Source: Nocardia nova
GTDB lineage: Bacteria; Actinomycetota; Actinomycetes; Mycobacteriales; Mycobacteriaceae
Assembly (NCBI RefSeq): GCF_002933465.1
Contig: NZ_PSZE01000013.1
Coordinates: forward strand, 1 to 64,000
Length of the DNA: 64,000 nt
Reading direction: 5' to 3'
Positions 7,673-16,706 of this stretch are shown in pieces. The notes beneath the pieces were generated by a model, which ran no database searches, was not told the origin of the DNA, and saw only the letters and a program-made list of their open reading frames with translations. Numbering within the stretch: position 1 is the stretch's first letter; each line of letters starts with the position of its first letter. Made by a program: the position numbers and the translations under genes.

Positions 7673-8762
7673 CCTGGTACAGGCAGGCGGTGCGGGCCCC
7701 TTGGCCGGTGTGCGAGTGGTCGAGCTCGCCGCCATCGGTCCCGCACCGCACGCCGCGATGACACTGGCCGATCTGGGTGCCGACGTGGTGCTGATCGACC
7801 GCCGATTTCCCGGCGCGACCGGCCACCGGCCCGCTCAGCAGCGCGGGCGCACCCTGGTCGAAGCCGACCTCAAGCACCCGGCCGACCGTGAGCAGATCCT
7901 GTCCCTCATCGAACGAGCCGACGTGCTGCTCGAGGGTTTCCGGCCCGGGGTCACCGAGCGCCTCGGCATCGGGCCGCGGGTTGCGTTCGAGCGCAACCCG
8001 CGGTTGATCTACGGCCGCGTCACCGGCTGGGGACAAACCGGTCCACGCGCCCAGCAGGCCGGCCATGATCTCAACTACATCTCGATCACCGGACTACTGC
8101 ACGCCGTGGGTCGTGCGGATCAGCGGCCGGTTCCGCCGCTGAACCTGTTCGGCGATTTCGGTGGCGGCTCGATGTCGCTGGTCGTCGGCGTGCTGGCGGC
8201 ACTGGTCGAGCGGCAGCGTTCCGGCCGGGGCCAGGTCGTCGACGCCGCGATGGTCAACGGGGCCCCGGCGCTGGGTCATCTGCTGTGGTCGATGCGCGCC
8301 TCCGGACGCTGGTCCGATGAGCGCGGCACCAATATCTTCGACGGTTCCGCGCCGTTCTACGACACCTACGAATGCAGCGACGGACGCTATGTCGCGGTGG
8401 CGGCGCTGGAGCCGAAGTTCTATGCCGAACTGCTGCGAATCCTCGATCTGGAGCCGGAAACCCTGGGCCCGCAACGAGATCCGGAAGGCTGGGTGAAGAT
8501 GCGCAAGGTCTTCGCCGAGAAGTTCGCGACCCGCTCCCGCGACGATTGGGCGAACATGTTCGACGGCACCGACGCGTGTGTGACACCCGTGCTGACGATG
8601 ACCGAAGCCCAGGACGACGAGCATATGCGCGCCCGCGGCGTATTCGTCGACATCGACGGCGCGGTGCAACCGGCACCCGCGCCGGTGTTCTCCCGCACTC
8701 CCCCGGCCGTCCCCGCACCACCGCCGCGGTGGCCGGTGGACATCGCATCAGTATGGAAATGA
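7665..8762 (+). CDS. mcr: Alpha-methylacyl-CoA racemase
   Basis: 365 aa, family III CoA transferase fold, very close in pattern to Mycobacterium tuberculosis MCR: GWGQTGPRAQQAGHDLNYIS, PPLNLFGDFGGGSM and VAALEPKFY. The MCR catalytic residues His126, Asp156 and Glu241 correspond in spacing to His134, Asp164 and Glu249 here. Reaction: interconversion of (2R)- and (2S)-2-methylacyl-CoA, which lets branched side chains (sterol, bile-acid or isoprenoid type) enter beta-oxidation. It sits between the ligase unit and an enoyl-CoA hydratase, overlapping both neighbours by a few bases. This is the clearest clue that the cluster handles an alpha-methyl-branched acyl-CoA. Confidence 0.9.
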   Translation: MTDLVQAGGAGPLAGVRVVELAAIGPAPHAAMTLADLGADVVLIDRRFPGATGHRPAQQRGRTLVEADLKHPADREQILSLIERADVLLEGFRPGVTERLGIGPRVAFERNPRLIYGRVTGWGQTGPRAQQAGHDLNYISITGLLHAVGRADQRPVPPLNLFGDFGGGSMSLVVGVLAALVERQRSGRGQVVDAAMVNGAPALGHLLWSMRASGRWSDERGTNIFDGSAPFYDTYECSDGRYVAVAALEPKFYAELLRILDLEPETLGPQRDPEGWVKMRKVFAEKFATRSRDDWANMFDGTDACVTPVLTMTEAQDDEHMRARGVFVDIDGAVQPAPAPVFSRTPPAVPAPPPRWPVDIASVWK

Positions 8763-9613
8763 CTCCGCCGCACGGCGGACCGGAAAAGATAGGGACCCAG
8801 GTGACCAATAGCCAGACCGAGGTCGCGGCGCCGACCGTTCTCGTCGAACGCCACGGCCATGTCCTGCTCATCACGCTCAATCGCCCGCAGGCCCGCAATG
8901 CCCTCAACGCCGAGATGTGCGTCCGGATCGGCGACGCGCTGGAAGCGGCCGACCGCGATCCGGAGATCCGCGCGGTCGTGCTCACCGGCGCCGGCGACAA
9001 GGCGTTCTGCGCCGGCGCCGATCTGAAGGCCATCTCGCGCGGGGAGGCGGTGATTCCGGAGGGGCGCGAGCACTGGGGACTGGCCGGTTACGTCTCGCAT
9101 CCGATCAGCAAGCCGACCATCGCCGCGGTCAACGGTCCCGCCCTCGGTGGCGGGACCGAATTGGTGCTCGCCAGCGATCTGGCGATCGCCGCCGACACCG
9201 CGAGCTTCGGCCTGCCCGAGGTGACCCGCGGGCTGATCGCCGGTGCCGGTGGCGCGTTCCGGCTACCCACCCGGCTGCCGCAGGTAGTGGCGTTGGAGCT
9301 GCTGCTCACCGGCGATGCGATCAGTGCCGAGCGGGCCCTGGAACTGCATCTGGTCAACCGCGTGGTCCCTGCGGGGCAGGTGCTCGAGCAGGCGCTGGAT
9401 CTGGCCCACCGGATCGCGGACAACGCACCGCTGGCGGTTCAGGCCACCAAGCGCATCGCCCTCGGGCAGAGCAGCGCCGGCGAGCGCCCCGGCGAGGATC
9501 GCGGCTGGGCCGCCACCACTGCGGAGTTGACCGCAGTCGCCTACTCCGAGGACGCGCAGGAGGGCCCGCGTGCCTTCGCCGAGAAGCGCAAGCCGGTGTG
9601 GAAGGGACGCTGA
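8759..9613 (+). CDS. Enoyl-CoA hydratase/isomerase (crotonase family)
   Basis: 284 aa from an ATG overlapping the racemase stop (ATGA); a GTG at 8801 is the alternative. Crotonase motifs: VLLITLNRPQARNALN, the oxyanion-hole stretches AGDKAFCAGADLKAI and AAVNGPALGGGTELVLASDL, then FGLPEVTRGLIAGAGGAFRLP carrying the active-site Glu. Expected role: hydration of trans-2-enoyl-CoA, or isomerisation, in the branched-chain oxidation started by the ligase and racemase upstream. Last gene of the operon; a strong hairpin terminator follows 37 bases after the stop. Confidence 0.9.
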   Translation: MTPPHGGPEKIGTQVTNSQTEVAAPTVLVERHGHVLLITLNRPQARNALNAEMCVRIGDALEAADRDPEIRAVVLTGAGDKAFCAGADLKAISRGEAVIPEGREHWGLAGYVSHPISKPTIAAVNGPALGGGTELVLASDLAIAADTASFGLPEVTRGLIAGAGGAFRLPTRLPQVVALELLLTGDAISAERALELHLVNRVVPAGQVLEQALDLAHRIADNAPLAVQATKRIALGQSSAGERPGEDRGWAATTAELTAVAYSEDAQEGPRAFAEKRKPVWKGR

Positions 9614-9650
9614 CCCCCGCTGACTGTCGCCCCAGACCTCGACGACACGA

Positions 9651-9695
9651 AAAACGCTGGGTGCCCGGACATTTCGTCCAGGCACCCAGCGTTTT
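9651..9695. terminator. Bidirectional hairpin terminator
   Basis: Perfect 15-bp stem (left arm AAAACGCTGGGTGCC at 9651-9665, right arm 9681-9695) enclosing a further 4-bp stem. The right arm ends in TTTT and the left begins AAAA, so it can stop transcripts from both the enoyl-CoA hydratase operon (+) and the converging long minus-strand operon. Confidence 0.9.
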
Positions 9696-9712
9696 CCGTC
9701 TGCCGCGAAATC

Positions 9713-10216
9713 TCAGCGACGGGTGTCGGGGACGGGCCGGGCCCAGTCGACCCACGGGCCCCAATCGCGCGGTGCGGCCGGTTCCCGCACCGGCCCGGGC
9801 TGCTCACGGGCCCGCAGATATTCGCGGACGAACTTCTTTCGCTCCGGCAGCAGCCACCAGCAGTCCATGCCCGACCAGTGGCCGTCCCCGGCGTAGGTGA
9901 GGATCGTCGTCGAGGTGAATTCCGCGGCGATACTGCCCCCATCGGGGCGGTCCGCGCGATGCACGCTGCGGAAGACGACGCGGTCCCCGTCGGCGGCGTA
10001 CCAGACCAGCGGTGAATAGACCGGAATCGAGCCGGCCAGACTCGACTCGACCAATTCCCGGATCGCCTCGGGGCCCACGGCGGCGCCCCGGTGCGGATCG
10101 TGGTATTTCGCATTTGCGGTGAACGAGTCGGCCCAGCCCGCCCAATCCCCGTGTATCGGGCCGGTCGAGTAGAAATGCCGGAAAGCGGTGTCGATCTCAC
10201 TGCCCAGTTGTGTCAT
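9713..10216 (-). CDS. NTF2-like/SnoaL-like protein
   Basis: 167 aa. Cone-shaped NTF2/SnoaL-type fold inferred from FRHFYSTGPIHGDWAGWADSF, then AKYHDPHRGAAVGPEAIRELV and WYAADGDRVVFRSVHRADRP. It shares the pattern DWGPWV(D/S)WARP near its C-terminus with the next upstream gene, so the two are probably duplicated paralogues. Members of this fold work as isomerases, cyclases, dehydratases or ring-hydroxylase beta-like subunits; which applies here cannot be read. It is the last gene of the minus operon that starts near 17175. Confidence 0.75.
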   Translation of the reverse strand: MTQLGSEIDTAFRHFYSTGPIHGDWAGWADSFTANAKYHDPHRGAAVGPEAIRELVESSLAGSIPVYSPLVWYAADGDRVVFRSVHRADRPDGGSIAAEFTSTTILTYAGDGHWSGMDCWWLLPERKKFVREYLRAREQPGPVREPAAPRDWGPWVDWARPVPDTRR

Positions 10217-10312
10217 CGGTCAATTCCTCCACCAGGTCTCGGCCACATCTCGACGGCCCCAATTCGCCGGCACTGCGGTCCGACGCGGCCGCCATCCAGA
10301 TGGCGCTGCAAT

Positions 10313-10900
10313 TCAATGGCTCCGCACGCCGAAATCGATATCGGCGATACCGGAGAAGGGAACGAAACCCTCGCGGGTCACCCACGACGGTTCGGCGACG
10401 TGACCGGGTTCGGGACGCGCCCACGACACCCATGGTCCCCAGTCGCGGCGGCTCAAACGCTGCTGCGGGGTTTGCGGATACGCGTCGAGTGCGCGCTGAT
10501 ATCGCGCGGAGAAATCGGCCATCTCGCCAGTAGCCCAGATATCTTCCTCCGAACGCCACCGGCCGCCGCCGGCGTATTCGATGATCTGCAGCGACGGGAA
10601 GTCAATCGGCGCCGCACCCGGTTCCGGATTGTCGGCGCGATTGGCGATCTCGTACACCACCCGGCCGCCGTCGATCAGATACCACTTCAGCGGGCTGTAC
10701 ACCTGCGGGGCGGCGCCCATCGTCCCCTCCAGGAACCGCACGATTTCACCGGGGCCGGTGAACCGGCCGTAGTAGTGATCGGTGTAGACGGCGTCGTCGG
10801 TGAACAGATTCGCCCACGCCTGCCAGTCCTCGTAGACCAATCCGGTCATCACATAGTTGCGGAATGCGGCCTCGACCTCGCTCCGGTCGAATTCAGCCAT
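10313..10900 (-). CDS. NTF2-like/SnoaL-like protein
   Basis: 195 aa. NTF2/SnoaL-type signature: AAFRNYVMTGLVYEDWQAWA, LFTDDAVYTDHYYGRFTGPG and YSPLKWYLIDGGRVVYEIANRAD. Ends with the shared DWGPWVSWARPEPG motif plus a unique tail. AAGGAGGGG stands ahead of the ATG at 10900, deciding the start over an earlier in-frame ATG at 10930. The tandem pair suggests the two may form a heteromer, or act on two successive intermediates produced by the adjacent extradiol dioxygenase. No catalytic assignment is possible from sequence. Confidence 0.75.
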   Translation of the reverse strand: MAEFDRSEVEAAFRNYVMTGLVYEDWQAWANLFTDDAVYTDHYYGRFTGPGEIVRFLEGTMGAAPQVYSPLKWYLIDGGRVVYEIANRADNPEPGAAPIDFPSLQIIEYAGGGRWRSEEDIWATGEMADFSARYQRALDAYPQTPQQRLSRRDWGPWVSWARPEPGHVAEPSWVTREGFVPFSGIADIDFGVRSH

Positions 10901-10930
10901 CGTGCCCCTCCTTGTTCCGGCGGATGCCAT

Positions 10931-11794
10931 TCATCCGCGCGAGATAGCGAGCCCCATCCCGGTGATCCATTTCTCCACCGGTTCGTAGCAGACGCATTCG
11001 AACGGCTTCCCGGCACCGGCCGCGCCCGCGGCCATCCAGGTCCGGACCTCATTGGCCCCGACACCGGCCTGTTCGGTGGCGACAGCGGCGAGCTCGGCCA
11101 GCCGGGTGGCGTCCCAGGTGGTCAGCGCGTCGAGGAAGGCGCGGTCCCACTCGGGCCGGATCTTCTTCTCGGCGGCGGCGTAGCCCGCGGCGATGATGCG
11201 CGCCCGTTCCTCATCGCTCATATCGTGGGTATCGACCTCCAGGCTCGGCGGGGAGTGCGAGAGCCCGCCGGTGCCGATCACCAGCACCCGCTCGTCGAGA
11301 CCGTCGAGGAAATTCCCGACGGCGGCGCCGAATTCGAGTACGCGCCTCGGCGTCGGCAGCGGTGCCGTGGCGCAGTTGATCGGCACCGGAATCACCGGAT
11401 AGGCGGCCAGGCCCTCGGTGAGATCGCGCAGCGGCTGTGCGAACGCGTGATCCAATTCGATATCGCGGCATACCGTGATATCGAATCCGGCGTCGAGCAG
11501 ATGGTCCGCGAGCCCCCGCGCCGGCTCGGGCGGCACCCGCAATGCTCCTGCGGGCTGACCCGCCTCGGCCATGATCGAGGCACTGAGCGCGACCGCGAAC
11601 GACGGCACCACCTTGCGGAAGGCGCGACGATGGTCACCGCCGAAGAGCACCACCACATCCGGTGCGAATTCCTCGACAAGGGCGCGTACCCGCACCAGAC
11701 CATCCCGGAACTCTTTGCCGTAGACATGTTCCACATCGCGCATCATTCCCGGACTGTGGCTCGCGCAGACGATCAGCCGATCCGGCCCCGACAT
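10931..11794 (-). CDS. Class III extradiol ring-cleavage dioxygenase (LigB/MhpB-like)
   Basis: 287 aa. Clear pattern match to Escherichia coli MhpB along its length: CASHSPGMMRD (His13), VVVLFGGDHRRAF (His55), ELDHAFAQPL (His116) and VIGTGGLSHSPP (His180). The last two correspond to the acid/base histidines His115 and His179 of MhpB. These enzymes use Fe(II) and O2 to open a catechol ring next to the hydroxyls. MhpB has Pro-Asp-His where this protein has Gly-Asp-His followed by Arg-Arg, which may reflect a different side chain on the substrate. In an operon with CoA transferase, aldehyde dehydrogenase and SDR; the ring substrate is unknown. Confidence 0.85.
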   Translation of the reverse strand: MSGPDRLIVCASHSPGMMRDVEHVYGKEFRDGLVRVRALVEEFAPDVVVLFGGDHRRAFRKVVPSFAVALSASIMAEAGQPAGALRVPPEPARGLADHLLDAGFDITVCRDIELDHAFAQPLRDLTEGLAAYPVIPVPINCATAPLPTPRRVLEFGAAVGNFLDGLDERVLVIGTGGLSHSPPSLEVDTHDMSDEERARIIAAGYAAAEKKIRPEWDRAFLDALTTWDATRLAELAAVATEQAGVGANEVRTWMAAGAAGAGKPFECVCYEPVEKWITGMGLAISRG

Positions 11795-11858
11795 ATGAAC
11801 TCCTTACTCTGTTCGTCGCACGTGCGTACGGCGGTGACCGCCCACGTGCGGCGTGGTT

Positions 11859-12710
11859 CTAGCGTCGAGTCGCCATTCCCGCATCGACGTTGAGGGTGCT
11901 ACCGGTGAACGAGCGCCCCGACTCCGTGATGAGAAAAACAATGGCCTCACTGACATCGCGCGGCTCGATCATCGGCAGGTCCGGTAACAGGGTCTGCATG
12001 GCATTGGCCAGGTTCGGATAGGCGCCGAGCACATTGAACAGTTCCGGGTTCTGCGTCACCATTGGTGTCGCGCAATTGGTCGGCGCGACACCGTTCACCC
12101 GAATGTGGTACTGGGCAAGGTAATTCGCATACTGGCGCACCATTCCGGTCAGCGCGAGTTTCGCCATACCGTAGGCGTCGTCACCGCCCGTTCCGTTGCC
12201 GAGTCCCAACATGGCCGCCATCGAACTCGTCACCACGATATTGCCGTCCCGGTGCCCCTGCTCGCCCCGCTCGATCAGATGGGGCAAGGCGACACGAACC
12301 GTATTCCAGGGCCCGATCAGCAGCAGATCGATACCGGCGCGAAACACCTCGGCGGCATCTCTCTCGCCGGTATTGCTCAGCAGCACACCGGCATTGGCCA
12401 AGACGGTGTCGATATGACCGAACCGTTCGACGCCTGCGTCGAATGCGGACTGCAACGACGTGAGATCGCGGATGTCGGCCTTGCGGGCGAGCATGGACCG
12501 CCCCGTCTGCTCGACCAGTCGCACGGTCTCGTCGAGGTCTTCGGAGGTGCCGAGTTTGTATGGTACGAGGTCGATATCGGCGCAGATATCGATGCCGACG
12601 ATGTCGGCGCCCTCCTCCGCGCACCGAATCGCATGCGACCGGCCCTGACCGCGCGCGGCTCCGGTGACGAAGACGACCCTGTCTTCCAGCTTGCCCACTG
12701 CCTTGCCCAT
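11859..12710 (-). CDS. Mycofactocin-coupled SDR-family oxidoreductase
   Basis: 283 aa short-chain dehydrogenase. The cofactor site reads VVFVTGAARGQGRSHAIRCA, followed by EEGADIVGIDIC and an insert typical of the mycofactocin-dependent SDR group (tightly bound NAD recycled by mycofactocin). Catalytic Ser is in VVTSSMAAMLGL and Tyr-x3-Lys in DDAYGMAKLAL. Expected role: oxidation of a secondary alcohol to a ketone in the pathway. It lies between the CoA transferase and the extradiol dioxygenase. No mycofactocin synthesis genes are in the window, so the cofactor would have to be made elsewhere in the genome. Confidence 0.85.
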   Translation of the reverse strand: MGKAVGKLEDRVVFVTGAARGQGRSHAIRCAEEGADIVGIDICADIDLVPYKLGTSEDLDETVRLVEQTGRSMLARKADIRDLTSLQSAFDAGVERFGHIDTVLANAGVLLSNTGERDAAEVFRAGIDLLLIGPWNTVRVALPHLIERGEQGHRDGNIVVTSSMAAMLGLGNGTGGDDAYGMAKLALTGMVRQYANYLAQYHIRVNGVAPTNCATPMVTQNPELFNVLGAYPNLANAMQTLLPDLPMIEPRDVSEAIVFLITESGRSFTGSTLNVDAGMATRR

Positions 12711-12753
12711 TTCTCTTGTCGCGGTAGTGATTCGGCGCCTGAAGGCGGCCAGA

Positions 12754-13965
12754 TCAGATGACGGCCCCGGACTCCTTCAGGGCGATGATGCGGTCCCAGT
12801 CCAGCCCCAGTTCCTGCAGCACGTCGTCGGTGTGCTCCCCGTGGCCGGGCGCCGGGCGCAATGCCGCGGGTGTCTCGTCGAACTGGACGGGATTGGCCGC
12901 CAGCGCGAAGGTGTTTCCGTTGGCGTCGGTCACCTTCGGCAGATAGCCGTTGGCCGTCACCTGCGGATCATCGTGCAGTTCGAGGGCGGATTCGAAGGCA
13001 TCCCACACCCCGTCGAAATCCTCCAACTGCTTGCGCCAATACTCGAGCGGTTGAGCTTCGAAGGTCCGGCGCAGTTCTGCGGTGCATTCGCGGCGGTTGG
13101 CGAAACGAACGCGAGCGTCGGCGAATCGGTCGTCGGAGACGAGATCGGACCGGCCGATGCGCGCACACAGATCGGGCCAGAATCGGTCCGACTGCAGCAG
13201 CACCAGTGCCAGGAACCGATTGTCCTGGGTGCGATAGATACTGGTCACCGGGTTCGGCATTTCATCGAGGTCGTATTTCGGGATGTTCGAGCCGATCACC
13301 TTGGACCCCACCACATCCGGACCGAGCTGCCACAGTGCGGTTCCCAGTAGTGATACGTCCACAACCGAGGCCTGCCCGGTGCGCTCGCGCCGGAACAGGG
13401 CGGCCGCGACACCGCCCGCGATGGCGAAACCTCCGAAGACATCGCCGAAGGCCGGCCGCTGGATCGGCGGATAGCTGCCGTCACCCGCGGCCAGCGCGTC
13501 ACCGATGCCACCGCGCGCCCAGTAGGCCGCGAGGTCGAATCCGCCGCGATCGGCCTGCGGTCCCTTCGGCCCGTAACCGTGCCCGCGCGCGTAGATGATC
13601 TTCGGATTGCGCGCCCGGATCGCGTCGAGGTCGACGCCGAGGCGCTGCTGAGACCCGGGCAACAGATTCGTCGCGAAGACATCGGCCTGTTCGACGAGTT
13701 TGTACAGGATTTCCAGTCCTTGCGGGTTGGCGACGTCGAGTCCGACGCTGCGCTTCCCCCGGTTGGGCTGCTCGATGAAATGGTTGACCCCGGTCGCCCC
13801 GGCCACCACCCCGGAATTGACCAGTCCGCGCTGCGGGTCCCCGGTCTCCGGGTGTTCGATCTTGATGACGTCGGCGCCCCAGTCGGCCAGCACGGCGCCC
13901 GCGGACGGCACAAATGTCCACGCCGCGAGTTCGACGACTTTCACACCTTCGAGAATCGGCTCCAT
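12754..13965 (-). CDS. CaiB/BaiF family III CoA transferase
   Basis: 403 aa. Family signature: SAGAVLADWGADVIKIEHPE, RGKRSVGLDVANPQGLEIL, FATNLLPGSQQRLGVDLDAI, then the acceptor region RGGFDLAAYWARGG. Probably moves CoA between two acids of the pathway. AAAGGA stands before the ATG at 13965, which is preferred over the longer frame that would overlap the aldehyde dehydrogenase. Fourth gene of the operon beginning at 17175. Distinct in sequence from the CoA transferase at 4307-5491, so it is not a recent duplicate. Confidence 0.88.
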   Translation of the reverse strand: MEPILEGVKVVELAAWTFVPSAGAVLADWGADVIKIEHPETGDPQRGLVNSGVVAGATGVNHFIEQPNRGKRSVGLDVANPQGLEILYKLVEQADVFATNLLPGSQQRLGVDLDAIRARNPKIIYARGHGYGPKGPQADRGGFDLAAYWARGGIGDALAAGDGSYPPIQRPAFGDVFGGFAIAGGVAAALFRRERTGQASVVDVSLLGTALWQLGPDVVGSKVIGSNIPKYDLDEMPNPVTSIYRTQDNRFLALVLLQSDRFWPDLCARIGRSDLVSDDRFADARVRFANRRECTAELRRTFEAQPLEYWRKQLEDFDGVWDAFESALELHDDPQVTANGYLPKVTDANGNTFALAANPVQFDETPAALRPAPGHGEHTDDVLQELGLDWDRIIALKESGAVI

Positions 13966-14014
13966 TGATCGGAGTCCTTTCTTCCTGCTCGTTCCGGAAC
14001 AACCCCGCGAGGGA

Positions 14015-15496
14015 TCAGCGGAATCCGACAACCTTTGTCTGGAGGTACTGTTCGAAACCTTCGCGACCGTTCTGGCGGCCCAGACCGCTCTGCTTGTAGC
14101 CGCCGTACGGTGAATCAGCGCCGTAGAACATTCCGCCGTTGACCATCAGCGTGCCGGTGCGGATGCCACGAGCGATCGCGTCGGCACGTTCGGGGTCGCC
14201 ACCCCACACCGAGCCGGACAGCCCATACGGGCTGTCGTTGGCGATGCGGATCGCATCGCGGTCGTCCTCGAACGGGATCACCGAGAGGACCGGGCCGAAG
14301 ATTTCCTCCCGCGCGATGGTCATCGTGTTGTCGACGTCGGCGAACACCGTGGGCTGCACGTAGTAGCCCTGCGAAAGATGCTCGGGGCGACCGCCCCCGA
14401 CGGTGATCCTGGCGCCTTCCGACTCGCCCTTGCGGATGTAGTCGAGCACACGGTCGCGTTGGCGCGCGTTGACCAGCGGGCCGGAGAAATTGGCCGGATC
14501 GGTGGGATCGCCGTACGCGATACCACCGAATGTCGCGGTCGCGATCTCGACCGCTTCGGCGTAGCGGCTGCGCGGCACCAGCAACCGGGACGGTAGCGCA
14601 CATCCCTGACCGGCGTGCATGCAGGCGATCATCGACTGCGGAATGACGGCACCGAAATCCGCGTCGTCGAGTACCACCATCGCGTTCTTGCCGCCGAGCT
14701 CGAGGAAGGTCCGTTTCAACGTCGCCGCCGACAACTCGACGATGCGTTTGCCCACGCCGGTCGAGCCGGTGAACGACACCATATCCACGCGCGGATCCAC
14801 CAGTAGCTGCTCGGCGACTCCGTTGTCGGAGGTCGTCACCACGTTGAACACACCCGCCGGGATGTCGGTCCGCTCCGCGACGAGCCGGCCGATGCGGGCC
14901 GCGCCCCACGGGGTGTCCGGGGCAGGCTTGAGAACGACGGTATTGCCGGTGGCCAGGGCCGGTCCGATCTTGTTGAGCGCCACTTCGATCGGAAAGTTCC
15001 ACGGCACGATGGCCGCGACGACGCCGATCGGCTCCTTCACCACGCGACGATGACTGACCGCGCCGAACAGCTCGGTGTCGGGAAGCGTTCGCTCCCACTC
15101 GAAATCATCGATGAGTTCAGCTGGATAGGCGATCGCGTCGGCCAGTGGCCAATCGAGCTGGGCCATATAGGTGATCGACACCGGCGATCCGGCTTCGGCG
15201 ACGAGCTCGGTACGGAAGGCTTCCTTCTCGTCCTGCAGAGCCTCGTGCAGCTGACGCAGGCAGTGTTTGCGGAATTCGCGATCGGTGGCCCAGACACCGT
15301 CGTCGAATGCCGTCCGCGCCGCAGCGATCGCACGATCGACATCCGCCGCGCCGGCGTCGGCGGTATCGCCGATGACCTGCTCGGTCGCCGGATCGATGTT
15401 GTCATAGCGCGCGCCCGAGGCGGCATCGGTCAGGACGCCGGCGATCAGCATCCGCGCTTCTCCGCGGGTGATGTGTGATGTCGTGGGGGCTGTCAT
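14015..15496 (-). CDS. NAD(P)-dependent aldehyde dehydrogenase
   Basis: 493 aa, normal family length. Motifs: the oxyanion/cofactor stretch VVAAIVPWNFPIEVALNKIG, FTGSTGVGKRI, the general base in FLELGGKNAMVV, the nucleophile Cys in HAGQGCALPSR, and EEIFGPVLSVIPF near the C-terminus. Oxidises an aldehyde to a carboxylic acid. Because the next upstream gene is a thiolase-fold protein of the aldolase type, an attractive reading is that it removes the small aldehyde released by retro-aldol cleavage; this is inference. Start at the ATG 15496; the longer frame overlaps the neighbouring gene. Confidence 0.9.
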   Translation of the reverse strand: MTAPTTSHITRGEARMLIAGVLTDAASGARYDNIDPATEQVIGDTADAGAADVDRAIAAARTAFDDGVWATDREFRKHCLRQLHEALQDEKEAFRTELVAEAGSPVSITYMAQLDWPLADAIAYPAELIDDFEWERTLPDTELFGAVSHRRVVKEPIGVVAAIVPWNFPIEVALNKIGPALATGNTVVLKPAPDTPWGAARIGRLVAERTDIPAGVFNVVTTSDNGVAEQLLVDPRVDMVSFTGSTGVGKRIVELSAATLKRTFLELGGKNAMVVLDDADFGAVIPQSMIACMHAGQGCALPSRLLVPRSRYAEAVEIATATFGGIAYGDPTDPANFSGPLVNARQRDRVLDYIRKGESEGARITVGGGRPEHLSQGYYVQPTVFADVDNTMTIAREEIFGPVLSVIPFEDDRDAIRIANDSPYGLSGSVWGGDPERADAIARGIRTGTLMVNGGMFYGADSPYGGYKQSGLGRQNGREGFEQYLQTKVVGFR

Positions 15497-15512
15497 GATC
15501 TCCGAGGACCTC

Positions 15513-16706
15513 TCAATCACGCCGGCTGAGCAGCATGGCCCCGGCGACAGGGCCGCCGCCGACCGCCACCGCCACGAGCTCCGGAGTCTTGGGCGCCTGC
15601 CGATCGCCACCCTCACCCCACAGCTGGACGCAGGCTTCGTGCAGGAATCCCATGCCGTGCAGGCGGCCACCGGACAGCTGGCCGCCACTGGTGTTGAGCG
15701 GCAGCTCCCCGTCGAGAGCGATGCGATGCCCGCCCTCGACGAATTCACCGACGCGGCCGCGCTCGCAGAATCCCAGCGCCTCGAGCCACTGCACGGTCAG
15801 GAAGCTGAAGCCGTCGTAGAGCTGGGCCATATCGACATCGGCCGGGCGCAGGGTCGTGCGCTCCCACAGCGTCGTCGCGGCATCGTGCGCCGCCATCGTC
15901 GTGATGTCGGCGCGCTGGTCCCAGGTCGCGCGTTCGAACATGCCGGTGCCGACGGATTCGACTGTCAGCGGCGGCTTCGGCAGACCGGCGGCGGCCTCGC
16001 GCCGGGAGATGATCACCGCGCTGGCCCCGTCGCAGGGCACATCGCAGTCGTAGAGGCAGAACGGATCGGAGATCATCCGCGCCTCGAGGTAGTCCTCGAG
16101 CGACATGGGGGTGCGATAGACGGCGTCGGGATTGAGTCCGGCGTTGGTCCGGGCGTTCACCGCGATGGCGCCGAGCTGTTCGCGGGTGAGACCGAAGTCG
16201 TGCATATAGCGCTGGGCGGCCATAGCCAGCCAGTTCGCCGCCGACACCGCGCCGAAGGGGCCGAAATATTCCAGGTGATCGGGCAGCCGGCCGCTCCCGA
16301 ACAGTACCGATGCGCGCCCGGCGGTCTGCGCGGTCGACTCCCATACCGATCGATACACCAGCACGTGGTCGGCCAGCCCGGTGGCTACCGCCATACAGGC
16401 ATCGATCGCCGGGCCGATCTGCCCCGCGGTCTCCATACTGCTGGTGAACCACCGGCTGCGCAGTCCGAGTGCGTTGCGCAACTCGTGCACAGTGGCCCCG
16501 GAGAAACCGGGATCGGGTACGCCCGGACCGGGATAGCTGGCCACCCCGTCGATATCGTCGGGCTCGAGGCCCGCATCGGCGATGGCCCGCAGGGCGGCCT
16601 CGACGGTCAATTCCAGACCGCTGCGGCCAAGACGCCGCCCGACCTGAGACTTGCCGGCGCCGGTCACTACGGCCTTGCGTCCGAACAGACCGCTCGGCTC
16701 ACTCAT
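15513..16706 (-). CDS. Thiolase-fold lipid-transfer protein lacking the catalytic Cys (Ltp2-like aldolase candidate)
   Basis: 397 aa, SCP2-thiolase fold. At the position of the thiolase nucleophile Cys the sequence reads SSMETAGQIG (Glu in place of Cys); the usual His-Asp-Cys-Phe block reads LYDGF with Tyr297; and GHP of the distal His motif is replaced (NTSGGQLSGGRLHG). Loss of all three thiolase residues with Tyr appearing is the hallmark of Ltp2-type steroid side-chain aldolases, which work as a complex with a DUF35 protein. Exactly such a protein is encoded directly upstream with an 8-base overlap. Expected reaction: retro-aldol cleavage of a 3-hydroxyacyl-CoA to propionyl- or acetyl-CoA and a ketone or aldehyde. 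Confidence 0.85.
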   Translation of the reverse strand: MSEPSGLFGRKAVVTGAGKSQVGRRLGRSGLELTVEAALRAIADAGLEPDDIDGVASYPGPGVPDPGFSGATVHELRNALGLRSRWFTSSMETAGQIGPAIDACMAVATGLADHVLVYRSVWESTAQTAGRASVLFGSGRLPDHLEYFGPFGAVSAANWLAMAAQRYMHDFGLTREQLGAIAVNARTNAGLNPDAVYRTPMSLEDYLEARMISDPFCLYDCDVPCDGASAVIISRREAAAGLPKPPLTVESVGTGMFERATWDQRADITTMAAHDAATTLWERTTLRPADVDMAQLYDGFSFLTVQWLEALGFCERGRVGEFVEGGHRIALDGELPLNTSGGQLSGGRLHGMGFLHEACVQLWGEGGDRQAPKTPELVAVAVGGGPVAGAMLLSRRD

